Source of the DNA: Rachycentron canadum
Taxonomy: Eukaryota > Chordata > Actinopteri > Carangiformes > Rachycentridae
Reading direction: 5' to 3'
Assembly (NCBI GenBank): GCA_038496675.1
Contig: CM076648.1
Coordinates: 15,593,219 to 15,657,218 of the forward strand
DNA: 64,000 bases
Shown here: positions 25,085 to 40,000 of the stretch, one piece after another
Position numbering within the stretch: position 1 is the stretch's first letter
Layout of the letters: every line of letters starts with the position of its first letter
The notes under the pieces: model-generated
The model's database searches: none
What the model was told of the DNA's origin: nothing
Seen by the model: only the letters and a program-made list of their open reading frames with translations
Program-made: the position numbers and the translations under genes

Positions 25085-28000
25085 GTAATTTCAGAAATGC
25101 TCTCTTTAACCTTTAACAGCGTGTGGGGGTCACGGTGAGGTGTCTGATTTGTGTCCAACTGTTATATTTATGATAAATGCTGCTGTGTTTGTGGTAGCTG
25201 CTCTGGTGAAGTATAAGATGGTGTAAGAATAATTATTACAGCACAGAAATGATCAGTAAATCCAACTAAATCTAACTTTTAAAGACTATATTTTGATTTC
25301 TTTAGTCTAGTATAGCAAATTATAAACTAATAATAGTATATAATAATATAGTATGTAATAATAATAAACTACCAGCAGACCAATCCAGCAGAGAAACTAA
25401 TCCGTATATCAAAATGTCCCTTTACTCTCAGTATTGTCTGTGTTGCTCCACTTTTTTTTAAGTTATGTATTTAGAGCCAGTTTAGCAGTTGTTTTCACCA
25501 CTGAGACCACAAGCCTGAAGTGGGAGAAGTGTTGGGGTAAAGCAGGGTCATTTCTAAGTCCCAGGTCAAAACAAACCAACCATTTAAAGATGTTTTTCCG
25601 ATAATTAGAAACCAAGTTTTTCTCCTCTCTGAGATTTGCCAGGCTCATTGTCTCAGATAGTCATGCATCACCGACTCTGTAATAAACAATAAATCACATT
25701 CAGTTTGTGATCGGACACCAGAAAATGAAATGTATAGGTTCCACCTACAGTGAGAGATCATCTCAGTAGCGGTGGGCTTTGGTCCTACAGCATTACAGGT
25801 TGTGGTGATGACATTACTGTGGCATTCTTACGCAACAGAGGACTTCATCTTAACATTTGACCTATACTGTATGTTACAAGACAGTTCAGTCTGTTTGGCA
25901 ACAGTTGAGGTTTTATTTTAACCAGAACAAGGACATTATATGGTTGTATCCTGTCTATACCTGAACGTTCATACATCTAATGTTAAATGAAAAGTAAATT
26001 GAATGTGGAAAAAGAAACAGGCCAATTCCTGTGGTCAAACACCAAGTGCTCTTCCATAATGACTTAGTTCTTATTAACAATTAATGAATCCAAACAGTTT
26101 TATTTTATTATTTTGGCTCTGTTGTGTCCAGAACATGCTGTTTTGATGTCCTAACAGTTGTATACATGTTTACATAAGCAATGTATCACTTATCTCAGGG
26201 ACTAAGGTTCCTCACTTCTGCAGTGTTAAACATATATGATACTAAAAACTTTGTGAGCTGAATAACACAGGTCTGTAGAAATCCTGTAATAGTGCCATGT
26301 CAAAAAGGTCAGAAGACAATTTGGTATCCAGCAGAAATTGACAGGATAGTAATGTGTAGCCTGAAAAACAAAAGCAGATATGAAGAAAAGCCGCGCTGGG
26401 AGAGACAGTAATTGCATGGCATTTATTGACTGACCTTATCTTTTGTCTTTCTTGTCATAACACAAGATACTGCAACAGAAAAGTCATGTGTTGTTGCTAT
26501 AAAAGCAGCGCTGCATTGTAATGAAGATGGTTTGACAAGAGACGAGTGAAACATGTTGGATTAACTGGCCTTAATGGATGATGTATGCAAATTTTATTTT
26601 AGCAGCTTATTAAGCTATTTATTCATTAGGATAATGAAAATATATTCTGGCATTGTCATGAATATGATCTATAAATATCGATTGTATCATCTCTACTACA
26701 GGGAAATTTAATTTTAATTATGTTTGTCAAGGTTTTTAATACATGGCTTGTATAACTTTTGATGAGTTGGTTTTATCTGAATATATTGACCAGTATACAA
26801 AAGAAATACAGTTACATATGAGTTATATTTTTTTGTCATACGTTATAAGTTTTTTGATATTTTAACATGATAAAAATGTGTCTTAACCAAACTTACTAGA
26901 ACATGTAGTTCAGTATATTATAATAGTAAACAACAAATAGTTTAGCCTTGTTTTGTGTCTTGTGCGCCTTCCCAATAGTGTTGATAACACTGCACTGTCA
27001 AGGGACATGAAAAATGAAGATGATTTGTCCTGTGGCATTTGTGTTGAATCAAATTGTGTTGAGTGAACATAATGAAATCACAGACCTTTTCAGGTTGTAA
27101 ATGTACAGTCTTTATTGTGTTAATCAGGGAGATGTTAATAAACACATGTGCCTGTTTATCTAGGATGAGCTGTGGGTTAATAGACTCCTCTCATTCTGGA
27201 ACAGCTTTGTTCAGACTCTTATCAGGTCAGACCTTTAGCCACAAAGAGGGACCAGGGAGAGAAGAGGAAGGGGTCTGTCCTCACCTTGCTCTGTGCGCTT
27301 GGAGTGTATTTTCTAGTTCACAGCTGGTCAAACACCGAGTCATAGGAAGTCATGACTGATGTCTGGATCTCACAGGGACAGTCACGCAATAATTATCAAA
27401 TGACCCTTCTTTTAAGTGCATTTAATAGAAATCATTCACATTTTAATGTATTTGCTTCAGTTCAAGGGGATTTCACTCAGCTTTCTGCAGTGTAGTGGAC
27501 TACTCAGTAGTTGGTTGATCTTTCAGTCAGAGGTGAAACAGAGCCACGGAGTCGCTATGGAAACAAGCCCTGTAATTTCATTACCTCCCTGATGGAGGCA
27601 TGATAACAAATGAGACATGGAAAGAAATCAAGATATCCTCTGAGAGTACTAGGGGACAGTTAGAGAAAACCTATTCCAGTTTGCGCCAGAACAAGTTTCT
27701 GACTTCATTTCTATGTCTCTACGCCAGCAACATCCGTGGCTGGAGGCAGAAATGTTCACCGGAGGTAAAGATGAACTGATCAGATTTTGGTGCTCAAAGG
27801 TCAAAGATCTCTGTGACCTCACAAAACAACACCTTTTTGGCTAATTAAGTTATAAACTTAAAGGTATAACAGGATAAAATAATGACGTTTTGACATTTTA
27901 TATCCTGCAACAACACTTCTGGCCAAAGCCTCTGTTTTTGGTTTGTCCTATTTACTTGGCCTTTGGGAACATGAAACACTGAGATGGAGAAAAACAAGCT

Positions 28001-31000
28001 CTCTCATAGGCCATTCATTAATACTTTATGTGTGTGCTGTGTATGGAAACTGTATCAGTAAAGGCATTGTACAGCATCTCTAGGTAAATGTTGCCTAACT
28101 TGATTAAATAAGGCAACAGAAACAAGCATTTATGTGCTTCCCATGTTGAATGAATCATATTAAAGCCATTTAAAAGTTGCACTTACTGCAAAAAAGAACT
28201 GCTTTCTGAGCTTAGTCTGTGCCGAGCAGCATTTCTTGGAAAATTCTTCCCTCAAACATCTATTGCAACTGACTACTAAGGTGTCTTATGAGGACAGCAC
28301 AGTTGCCCTTCTGCCCTACACATGACATCTTGTGTTTGTAATATTTTAAATTGCTTCCGGAAATGGTCAGGAAATCTGTCAGGGACTACAGTATCCTGAT
28401 GATAACACAGGGAATTGCATAAAGATGACAATACAACTCTAACACTAAACCACATTTTAAACACACAATATTGTAGAAGATGCTTTTTGTTGTCTTACTA
28501 TTCCCAATTCATTGGGTTTCTATCTTCCATTAGTAGATATTATTTGGCATTAATTCACAATACATTTTTTTGACAAATTAATATCACCTTAAGGTCCATT
28601 TATTAGCTGTTCTTGAGCTGTCAGTTATGTGACATGATCCTCATTGGCAGAGTTGAAAGTCTAATGACTCTTTAAGTGGCTGTCACAACAACTTGAGTGA
28701 TGTCTTTAAACAACTCAACATCCACAATTCCATGACAATTGGGCAAAACACATTTGCAGATGAAGAGCATGTGACACATTTGAAAGCCCCTGAATGCTGA
28801 CTAAACAGACCTTGAGGTGAGATTGCTTTGTCAACTTCTGTTTCCAAGATCAGGACATGGAAACTCAGTTTTTGTGTTTAAGTCTTAGCAACATAATTTT
28901 CAGAGTGTGCTTTAACTTAATTCCCTTTCTGTGTAGTTTGCTGATTCGACAGGAAATGTGTTGAGAGAGATAGAGAGGATGTCTTGTCATAGAAGATACA
29001 GGCTGGGTTCGAGCTCAGGATGTTGTGGTTTAACTGCACACTATGCCTGCTAGACATTTATGAGTTTTTTCTCAAGTCTTTTGTTATGAAATGTAATATT
29101 TCAGTGCTTTAACTTATCATATGTGAGGATCTGCTACATTCACTGAATAAGGAGGACAGGCTTATGACGTTTCTGATACTGAATAGTAGATGAGTCACTG
29201 TGTGATTCATTACAATTATACCAGAATAGTAACCTTAATCACATCAATACTTCTTTTAGACACAAATCAGCCAGGGCTTTTATCTCTTACCCAACTGGCC
29301 TTAATGAAACTCCTGCCTTGAGGGAAGTGGTAGCGCAATCTGTGCAATGTTTATACCACTTCCCTTGAGAGGGTTAATACTGTCTGTGTTTAATTAATCT
29401 GCATTTGGTCACGTTCAAGGTAAAACACTGATCTGAAAAAAAAAAAAGGTGCTATCTGTTTGATAGGAGTAAGCAAGGGCAAGTAGGGGCAGGGGGCGGG
29501 GGCGGGTTATTAAGTGGGTGCCAGTAAAGTGGAAGAGCTACACAAGAGTTTGTACTAGTTCTTTTTTCAGACAAGGGACACCCACATAGCCTGCTAGAGT
29601 CATACTAGAAAATGATTTGGTGTTTCACTGAATCAAACTTGTACTACACAGCACACTACTGGCTGTGCTTACTTAGATTTCCGGTTGTTTATTTTCATTG
29701 AACTGGTTACTCCAAGCAGCCAAGAATGTCTCAGCATTTAATCATTTTGCATGTTTACCTCTCCTGACCCACAGTTTAATCCTACCCACCTACTAACCTG
29801 TGTCTGTCTGTCCTTTAAAGATGGTCCTGCAGTGTTGACCGCATTCAGGATAAACCTTCACTCAGGTACGGGCAGATCAGAGGCTTTATGTGACGCCTGT
29901 CTGTCCGTCCTCTCCTGATCAATGTGTGCTCTTTGCTCTCCTCAGCAGTGGACCATATTTCTGTTTTGCTGCTCTGTAGTTTGTCTGCTAATCAAACCCA
30001 GAACTCTTTGTGTCTTTTTGTGTCTTTCAGCCTCTAGCTCAGCTTCTTGTCATATCTGCAGAGCCAGGCTCCTGCTAGTTAAGTGTTCTGTGTCCTGCAT
30101 TCATGTCTGGAGTGTCAAATCAGCACTGGTGCATGCACTCATATAGTGTAGTGAGGCATGTGCACATGGTAATGTTTCAATTAGGGATGGGAGATTTGAC
30201 CATGTAACCTGTGAGGAAATATAAATTTGTCAACTACTGTCAACCATAAGTGATAGTGATTGTTATCTTCTTAATATCTCCAGGTTTTGACATGATTTTT
30301 AAATTAGTGTGATGAAGTACTTTGACCAATAAGGTATTATATTTTCTGGAATTTCATAACAAAAAAACAAATAATCCTTAGTCATTATTTTATCCAGAAA
30401 CAGTCAGTTGACTTCCCAGGGAGTAGAAAGGTCACATTATATGCACAATTTTTATCATTAAGCAGTAACCATATCTGTCAAATAAATATGATGGAGTAGA
30501 AGTGTAAGTCAGGTAAAGTATAAACACCAGTACAAAGCCCAGAACCTGAGTAAATTCCATCACTGCTTGTGTACATGTGCTTTTAGCCTTTCAAGTGAGA
30601 AGAATTACATGATAAGTTTATGACAACTTCTTGATGAGAAAAATATGCATTACGTATCATGCTTGTGTTTGCGGTGTAAGTGGATTTGTGGGTGGCTGAC
30701 ACATCCTTTCACATCCTCTTGACAGATGTCAACTAGTTGGATGATGGCTCAGTTTGAAAAATGCAGGTTCTGTGCTTGTTTTGAGTTTGACTCACTCTGG
30801 GGGGTATAGTGAAGAGGGCCACTCTCCTGACAGTTACTCATGCTGTCATGCAAACATATATCTTGTCAAGGGTGAACATATTGTATGTTTCAGAGGTGCA
30901 GAAAGTAGAGGTGGATTTTCTTCCCAGACGCAGTCACCATCACAAGGAATGGAAACTTCTTCTTTCAGGTTGCCATGAATTATGTTTCGGCACAGATGGG

Positions 31001-34000
31001 CAACAGTAGATTTCTTTATATTGAGAGAGAATATACAGCCTCTGGTGTTTTTTCTCCCTCTGCGTGATCAGCACATAGGAATCGCTACATTGGCCTCCTA
31101 TTCTGACATACTGCAGACCTACCTCCTTTCTTTAATTATTTAGAGTGAGGGAGAAGCATTTGATCCTTATTCTGATTACTCCACACTGGCCTTCAGTCCT
31201 CTGGCAAGAGGTGAGAGCAAATGTGGACCTGTTGTCTAACATGGACAGATATTTTTCTGTGGGTCTGACCTGTGAGTTTTAACTTGATTGTGGAAGTGGG
31301 TTAATAGCCAAGACTTGCTTTTCACTGCTTGGTGACTGGGATAGCTGCAGCTGGTATACTTGGCTTTGTCTGTATGCTGGGTTGATTTAAAAGCAGAGAT
31401 TGAAGATTGAAGTATGTATTTTTAAATCTATTTGTATTTCCTTGGATTTGCTAGATCCCTACCAGTCATTCTTTTGTACCAAGTGAAACAACACACAGGA
31501 AGCTGCTGTCTTTCACTATGGCCTTGTTATTGGCACTGACCACAGTGGAAAATGTAAGTTTTAACTGTTTGTACACCTTGTGTCAGTAACCCTCAGAGAG
31601 TTTGAAGGTGGCCTTGCTTTGGCCTATATCAGTCTTGTTGACTGGTCAAAGAGGGTAGTACCCAGCCAAATATTCAGATATTTTCTGTGGTTTTGTCCAT
31701 TGTGAAATAAAGACCCAAAAATACCCAAGCCCAACTCTGTTTTACTAATGGTTGAACATGCATGTGTTTTTTTCTGCTGATGTAGTATGGGCATTTAGGA
31801 AAAAAGACCATTGATTGTGTCCTTGGCTATGCCTCTCAGGGGGATGCACAGATGGTTTTACACATGTCTGCTCCAGCTTTGGTCTCTTGCAGGATGCTGA
31901 GTAGACTTCACCTATATTAGTAGTTAACAGTCGAGTGGAAGCTGTTTAATAATTTCCTTATATAGGAAATTTTCGTTAAATTGTCTGTCACATTCACAAG
32001 GTATTGTGACTTGGATTTACTAAAAAAAAAAAAAAAAAAAGTAAAAAAAAAAAAGGAAAAGTAGAGCCTATGGCTTTCTGTCAATGCCAGATCAAGGAGC
32101 AAACGCTGCAGCAGTTGACCATTTGGGACTAGTTTCCTCTTAGGTGGTGGTTAAAAGTGTCACTTTGATTTGGAGCCCACGAGAGGTCATTTGCTTATTT
32201 TTTAAATAGCACATACTGGTGGATGTGTCCACAGGAGGATATCTCAGCTACTGTAAATAGATAGCAGCTGAAGTGTAATTAGGTTGCAGGGATGGGAAGT
32301 GTGTTAGAAAATATGTTGCCTGAGCTTTGCTTTCAAATGAGTTGTAATTTAGTTTATTTGCATCCTCATAAGCTGCAGTTGCCAAGGTAATTTTGCATGA
32401 ATGTGTTATTTCATGTGCACCAGTTTTTTTTTGTAAATGAACACGTATGCCTATTTGAGTCACTGTGTATTGCTCAATCCAACATCAGTCTCCTCTCTGT
32501 GGAAGTAAATACAACAAACTGCTAGCTCATTGCTTCTGTTTGCTTAAACCCAATCAGATAACTGGCTGTGCACAGTTGGTGTAAGACCAAACAAGTGAGA
32601 CAAAAAAAGAAAAAAAAACTGCCAAGTAGAGAGGACAAAACCTCAGCTGCGCAGTCAATGATGCTTCCCACGAGTCCAATGGAAAAAAAAAAAAAAATCA
32701 CACAGCCATTTGCCCTTTATATACCTCAGGGATTCCTACGGTCCAACTAATATGCCGGATTTGCATTCCTTCCTAGTTAGTCCACATGGACCACCGTAGT
32801 CCCTCTTTCATTGGCTCACACTGTTGTCTGTCAGATCATTGTGTCTAATCAGAGGCAAGTCTGGGCTGAAGCTGAAGGAGGCTGGAGATCTTTGTCTTCT
32901 TTGTGTGCAGCGTATGTGTCATCTTGGAAGGAGGTTGGGCTTGTGATACAGCAGGCAGCCGCATGTCCCTCCTCCTCACTGAAGCACGTTCCAACCTCCC
33001 CCATGCAGGAAGTGTATTCAGCAAATAATAGGGGGAGCAAGCAGCAAGCAGAGCAATTCTACATGAGCACATTCCCTCCGCCAGAGTCTGCCATGCAGGG
33101 AGAGAGAGGCACTGCAGGAATGTTGTGTGTCATTGGATTACAGATGAATAGGAGTGTGTGCATGTGTGCATGTATGTGTATGTATGTGTGTGCCACTGCC
33201 TTTGTGTTTCTCATTTCTTTTTTTCAGCTTTCCAATTTGTTAAGAGTCTGTATCTGCTCAAGTATCTGTAGGATTTTTATTAGTTGCCCATTAAATTAAA
33301 TTGTCTGAGCTGGTTGTGTGGCCATTGTTCTTAAAGGGATAGTGTGGATTGGAGTGAACCATAATATGATATAAATATAATTATATATTGTAAATATTAT
33401 CCTACATAGCATATAAACAAACCTTAAGCTATTTTAATTAAATTACTGAATGTCCGTGGGATGGGTGGAGAAGAAAACCTACTACATTGCTGAAGGGTTT
33501 GTTCCAGTACTGTCTATTTTTAGGCTGGCATTAGCATTTTTCTAACATTTGTTAACAAGAACATGTGAAATTATAACCATGACATTATTTCTATAACTGT
33601 TGTTCCTCCTCTGCTGTGGGTGCATACAAACAAAAGGATGTTGCAGCTGGCAGTCCATGGGCCTTTCTTTAAGGTCAGATTATATTGATCCTAATGCCAT
33701 CTGACTCAGCAGAAATGAAAAAATAACCAAAATCCCTCAACTATCCCTTTATAATACACACATCTAAGGGAATTTATATAACACGGCAATGTACACTTGT
33801 AATTTAAAATGTACATCTTAAACTTGTTAGACTATTTTAAATCGTGCTCCATGATTTTAAGTAGCAATTAAAGTTACATTATAAACTATAACACTATGCT
33901 ATATACTGACGCACATACACACAGGTGATTTATCAAAAATAATTGCACTGTTGTATGTCAACACAACAATTATATATTGACGACATACATTTCGAAATGT

Positions 34001-37000
34001 TAGCAGTATTGGTACTACACTACACTTGTTTGAAACTTAATTTTCCTTCCACACAAATATCAACTTTGAATACATGCTGTACTTGTTTCTGTACATATTT
34101 GATTGTTGTATTTCTTTTTCAGATGAAAACAGTGGAAATGGTGTCAGTTCACTATCTGAAAGAGGGGCACTGCCTGGAAACACAGAAGTAGGTTTTGTTT
34201 TATATATCTCACATATCATACACACAGCCAGTAGCTGACTAACTAAGCATAAAGAAGGAAAACAGGAAGAAACAGCTAATCTGGCTCTGAGTCAAGGTAA
34301 GATAGGCAGAGTGGTATGTTTCCCAAAATGTTAAACTATTCCTTTAATGTTAATAATTTAGTAAGTAAATTTAGTAATTGTTACACTGTTCAGTAAAATT
34401 TTTTTCTTGATTCAATCTGGTACAAAGGTTAAGGTTCATACTATTTCTAAAGCCAGTGTTCCTTTCTTTGCAGGCACCAGATATTTTATGCCATTGTTTA
34501 CGTTTGTGTGATTTTGGTCGACTTGTGCACTGATCCTCTGTTTGCTCACTGCTCTCACTGCTGATTCAAAAGACTTCTGTGTCTCAAAGAGCTCCCTGCA
34601 TTAGTCTCACGGTGAGAGAGAAATAAACTGTTACTGATCAGACAGTCAGTCTGCTGGGTTTTCAGTGGCACAGTGAGGCCATCAAGCAGATGGTTTATCC
34701 ATCTTTATTCATAACACTGAATATATTATGCTTATGTTAAATAAAAGGTCAATTCATGCATTGTGAGCTGGTGTTCAGTAAGCTACTGAACATACAGGTT
34801 ACTCCATGTTGTCGCTAAGCTTTTATATTGTGGCTGAATATATGGCAGACACCCTCAAAATACAAGAAACTGGAACCAGTTGTTCTCTTTCTGCTGATGT
34901 GTTTTTTGCCATCTCAGCAAAATGATGAAATCATTTTTAAAGCAATGGTAAAGTAAATCATTGTACTGATATTAATAACTACTACAACTATAATCGTTAA
35001 GAATACATTTTATATATTTCACTACATTCCTCTCAAACATGAAATTAAATAATCAAATTAAAATGATTCAACTCTGTCTAACAAAGATATTTTATTGTTT
35101 TCTTATTTTCATAAAACAAAATATGTGGCAATTTTAAACAACAACTAGAAATTTAATTAATTAATTTAACTGTAAATGGATCCTATCAGTCTTAAAAAGT
35201 CCTAAAATCCAAAATGACACACGAAGACTGAAAGTTTATAGAAATCTTCCAAGTTGGGTTATGAGATACTGTACATACTGATTTACATGTCCACATTATT
35301 GTATATCACATACTGTAGATCACTTGATCTTGTATCCGTTTACAGCATTTGATCATTTCTATAGAGTGTTGTTTCCAGTGGCAGAGATAATAGTTCATGA
35401 GTTCATGTCTTAGATGAAGAGACCAATACTGTAAATGGCAAACAGTTTCAGAGTTAAGGCAAAGACTAAAATATAAAACTTTATATAGAACCTGTAGAGT
35501 CCGTTTATCCTCCACCATTGACCATTTTTGTGTAATGACAGGCTGCGATTGTGGTATCCAGAATTTCATTTTGTTTTATGTGGTTTTTCTGCAGTCATTA
35601 TTGGCTCCCTCTAAACTTTTCTCTCAAGGAAACATCCTTTTTAAATACTTTTAAGCACTATTCTGTTGCACTGAGAAGTGGATGTCTCGACACTGGGGTT
35701 AGTGGTTTATAGTAACCTAACTGTATATGTATGTATTTATTTATAATTCTGGGACACTGTGTACTTCTCTCCATGTCCAATACTGTGTATCTGTCTGTTA
35801 AAGTCTGATGCCGTTATGTTTGTCTTCAAGATCCTGACAGTTTCATTCCTCAGTATCTCTTGAACAAGTATTGCATCTTTCTGTTTGCTTTAGCTTCCCA
35901 CTCTATAAGAAAGTTAACATGCCTGTTGTTTGTCCTCCAGACAGACAAGTTGCAACCAAACAAAGACACTGTCTTCTTCAGGGACGGAGTACGAAGAGTA
36001 GACTTTGTGTTGTCTTATGTAGATGACAAAGATGGAGAAAAGAAACAGGTAAGTGTAGCACATTTAAGTCACTTACCAGTGTAAGTCACATGCTGCTTGA
36101 CTACTCAGCATTTGAGTGTGGCAGACATTTTTATATAATCCATATCCAGAACAGGAACACATGGGACTACAAAGAGGAAGTGACATTCAAAGACACGACA
36201 GTTGTTTTGTAAATGTAAAATCAGCTGTTTGGTGACATAAATAGTACGCAGATCTCCCATAGTCACAAACATAAAATCTCCTCCCTATATAACAGAGACT
36301 TCATACTTTCAAGTCAGCAATAAACTCAATAAACCCAAATTTGCATCATGACATGTATCTGTATCTTATGAAGAACTTTTGCTTTGAAGTTAGCTCTGTA
36401 AATCAAAAGTGAGGCCTCTGCAATAGAGACTTTGACTGCTCACTCTCAGAAATTAAGAAGCAGGACATTTGGAGCAAAATCCATTACTGTATTAACATTT
36501 ACAGCATGATTAACATGCTATAAGTATTTATGTACTCGACTAGATTGACTAAAGTTTGTCTTGCATCAGTGTATCCTATTTAAATAAAATGCTTTCTATG
36601 TGTTTATGTTCAGCACCAGTGCAGTTATATTTGTTTTTAAACTAAGTACTCAGGGTTTCACTCTTTCCAGTAAGTCACCAGGTTTGCAGTTATAAGTTTG
36701 TTTGTCTCAGGGTTTGTTACTTATAATCCAACCCCCTCCCATGCCCCATTTTGGATCAGTCGTCATGACATCTCTGTGCAAATCCACTTGTAAAAGTTTG
36801 ATATGTCAAACACCAAGTCAGACAGAATGAATGAATAAATGAATGTAAAATGCCTCGTCTATCAGGGCAAGGCAAGTTTTTTTTTACAGGGTCATCAGAA
36901 GGGGGCTTTATTCAAATTCTGTAATGAGTGTAGGTAAAACAGAAAATAGGCTGAGACTGTGCAAGTCTGTGTGGCTCTTATGGTTGTGGTGTGTGTGTTT

Positions 37001-40000
37001 GTCCACAGGAAAGGAGGAAGGAGTTTGAAGCAAACCTTGAGAAAGCAGGACTGGAGCTGGAGACAGAGGATAAATCAGTAAGATATTCAAACACAGAGTG
37101 CCTGCACCATCTAGTGGATAGTTTGATGAGGCACATCATGCTCTACAGAAAAGGTCTTAAAGGGATGGTTTAGCATAGACACTAACTGCCATTCTTAAGT
37201 ATCTTGTGTAAAGATTCTTCACAAATAGTTACAATCTATTTATGCACAGGACTCCAAAGACCAGAAGACATATTTCTTGAAGATCCACGCTCCATGGGAT
37301 GTACTGGCCACTTATGCTGACGTCTTAAAGATCAAAGTTCCCTTCAAGGAGAGTGACATTCCCCATGGTCAGGATGTCCCACTGGAGTGGCTCTCGCATC
37401 CTTTCCGTCTGCCAGATCACATAATGCACCCACAACCTGACTATTTCACCTACCCTTTTGACAAGACCAAGACTGACTTCTTCCTCATCACTGACAAGGA
37501 CACGTTCTTCCCACCATCCACAAGAAACAGGATTGTGAGTGTTTATTCTTCAAAATTAGAATTGACTTGGCAGTGTCTTTTTGAGTCTTGTATATTACAG
37601 TGTTAGAAAATGCTTGTGCAACAATGAAGCAAATGCATTTAACTAAACAGTTCAAATGAATCCAAATCCCTTAATCTCTTGTTAAATCCCTTCCTCGTTG
37701 TTAGGTATTCTACATCCTGGCTCGTTGTCCATACTACAAAGAGGGTCGGAAAGACAAAGACAAGACGGGAATCAAGCGATTACTCAGCAACGGGACCTAC
37801 ACAGCTGCCTTCCCACTTCACGATGTAAGACCACATAGAAGAAAGAACATCAATATGTAGTTGTCAAACAATAATAGCAGATTCACTTGGGGTAACAGCA
37901 ATTTTTCGATAGTACCACTTCAGCACTTCCATTTTGTGAGACGTCTTTACTCATTTACTGAGGGAAATCACTGTGTCCAGCTACTATTTTTCTCTGTTCC
38001 TTGCAGAGCCCAGTGGCCCAATTCCATAACTATTAGAAAAAGCTTCCTGGATCATGCACCACATTGAAATGCTGCTTGTATTTCAACCCATGATGATTAA
38101 ACACATGACAGTTCTATGGAATACATTTTACTCTTAACACTACCTTTACTACTGCTACAGTGACTTCATATCAGTCCATCATGTCAGTAGCTTAAGTAGT
38201 TTATGGTTTTTCCTTCTCATTTGTAGTTTTAAAAATGCTGATATTAAGGATAACAAGGATTAGTGGACATGAAGCAAGCCCATTCGTGCCAAGAACTTTT
38301 TCTTTAAATTCTAAACATCTTTTTTTTTTTTTTGAGAGTCCACATTCCAATGTTTTTTTTTCTTTTCAGTGTCGATACTGGAAAAGGGCACGAAATGCTG
38401 AGTGTGAGAGTGAGCGCTACAACTTGTACAAGCACTGGGCCAGGTTTCTTTGCTTTTACAAAGAGCAGCCTCTGAACCTCATCAGGTAAAAGAAATGGCA
38501 CCTGGATGCAGTCAGCTTTTGTTTTTACATATACCGCTGATTCTAACGAAGGTTTACTTCCTAGACATAAGTTTAATGGGGTTGTTTGGCTGCAGGAAGT
38601 ACTATGGAGAAAAGATTGGGATCTACTTTGCCTGGCTGGGCTTCTACACAGAGATGCTGTTCTTTGCAGCCGTCATGGGCCTTATATGTTTTACCTATGG
38701 AGTACTCAGCTATGATGACAACATATCAAGGTTAGTACCAGCAGAGGGCACCAGGGAGCTGATAACTATATAGCCAAAAGTATGTAGACATACAAACATT
38801 ACACTCATATGTGATTATATACCATATTATACCAAACCCATGGGAAAACATATGCTGTTATAACAGCCTCCACAAAATCTTTACCTAAGACTATAATACC
38901 TGGCTGCAGAGATCTACTCCCATTCATCTATAAGAGCATTAGTTAAGTCAGGCACTGGTGTTAGGGGATAACACCGAGCTCACATTCTGTGTTCCTCTTC
39001 CTGCAAAAACATGTTTGATGAGGTTGAGGTCTGGACTCTGTGCAGGCCAGTCATGCTCTTCCACACCAAACTAGGGAACCTATTTCTTTATGGACATTGA
39101 AAGCTTCCTTACCCAGAATTAAGGGACCAAAACCATAACTTAGCTCGACAGACTGACTTTGACACTGCAAGACTAGTGTTTATCTCTGATTATATTTACT
39201 TATATGTTTTATTCTCTTTTCAGCAAAGAAATATGTGATGCCAATATTGGGGGCAGCATTGTTATGTGTCCACTTTGTGATAGAAAATGCCCTTTCTGGA
39301 AGCTCAACTCTACTTGTCTCTCATCCTGGGTAAAACATTTCTCTTGATATGTTTCTTGAAGCCAGGTGCAACACTCATTTTTATACTACATAGCTGAAAT
39401 CCATGTGTGTAATGCTATACGTGTCAGTTTATTCAAATGTCTACGGACAAATGAAAAGTATAAATACAATGTTCTTTTTGAACCAATACAGATCTTTTAT
39501 CTCTTATGATGATTTAAATAATTTGCTTAACCACAATTTAATACAGTAAATGCTATAAATTTAATCTTCCTGAGTTGGCAGTATGTCACCCTTTTTATAC
39601 CCAGCATGTCACTTCCTCTACTTCTCTAAGGAACTTATCCTTTTTCCATGTTCTCTCTCCCAGCAATCCCATCTGTTTGATAATGAGGGGACAGTGTTCT
39701 TTGCCATATTTATGGGGATTTGGGGTAAGTGTCAACACAGTGCAAGCAGCACAGACTAATATCCAATGTACCCCCTCCTCCTGTAACACAGATTTTCACA
39801 GTTACAGCCTTTTCACACTGAAGAATCAACCTTTAGCCATACTGCTTCAGCCCAAAGCAACTCGCCAGCACAATTATGTTATTATGTTCAACCAGTTGGA
39901 TGGTTTGCCCAGTACAGTGTGGGCCAAGAGTGCCTGAAAACTGGTGTCATGCAGAGCAGTTGTAGCAAAAGCCACAACTGATTGAAGTCATAAAAAAAGA

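Larger units (their letters stand above)
25085..29820. other. ano5: ano5 intron 1
   Basis: A 4.7-kb AT-rich intron. It contains the repeat segment at 27715 and a G-quadruplex-type motif at 29486. I see no further coding exon. Confidence 0.55.

Noticed and set aside
32811..33299. 162-codon plus-strand open frame in ano5 intron 2
   Set aside because: Low-complexity Cys/Met/Val run from a TG-rich stretch and no known domain; the flanking ano5 exons show this is intronic.
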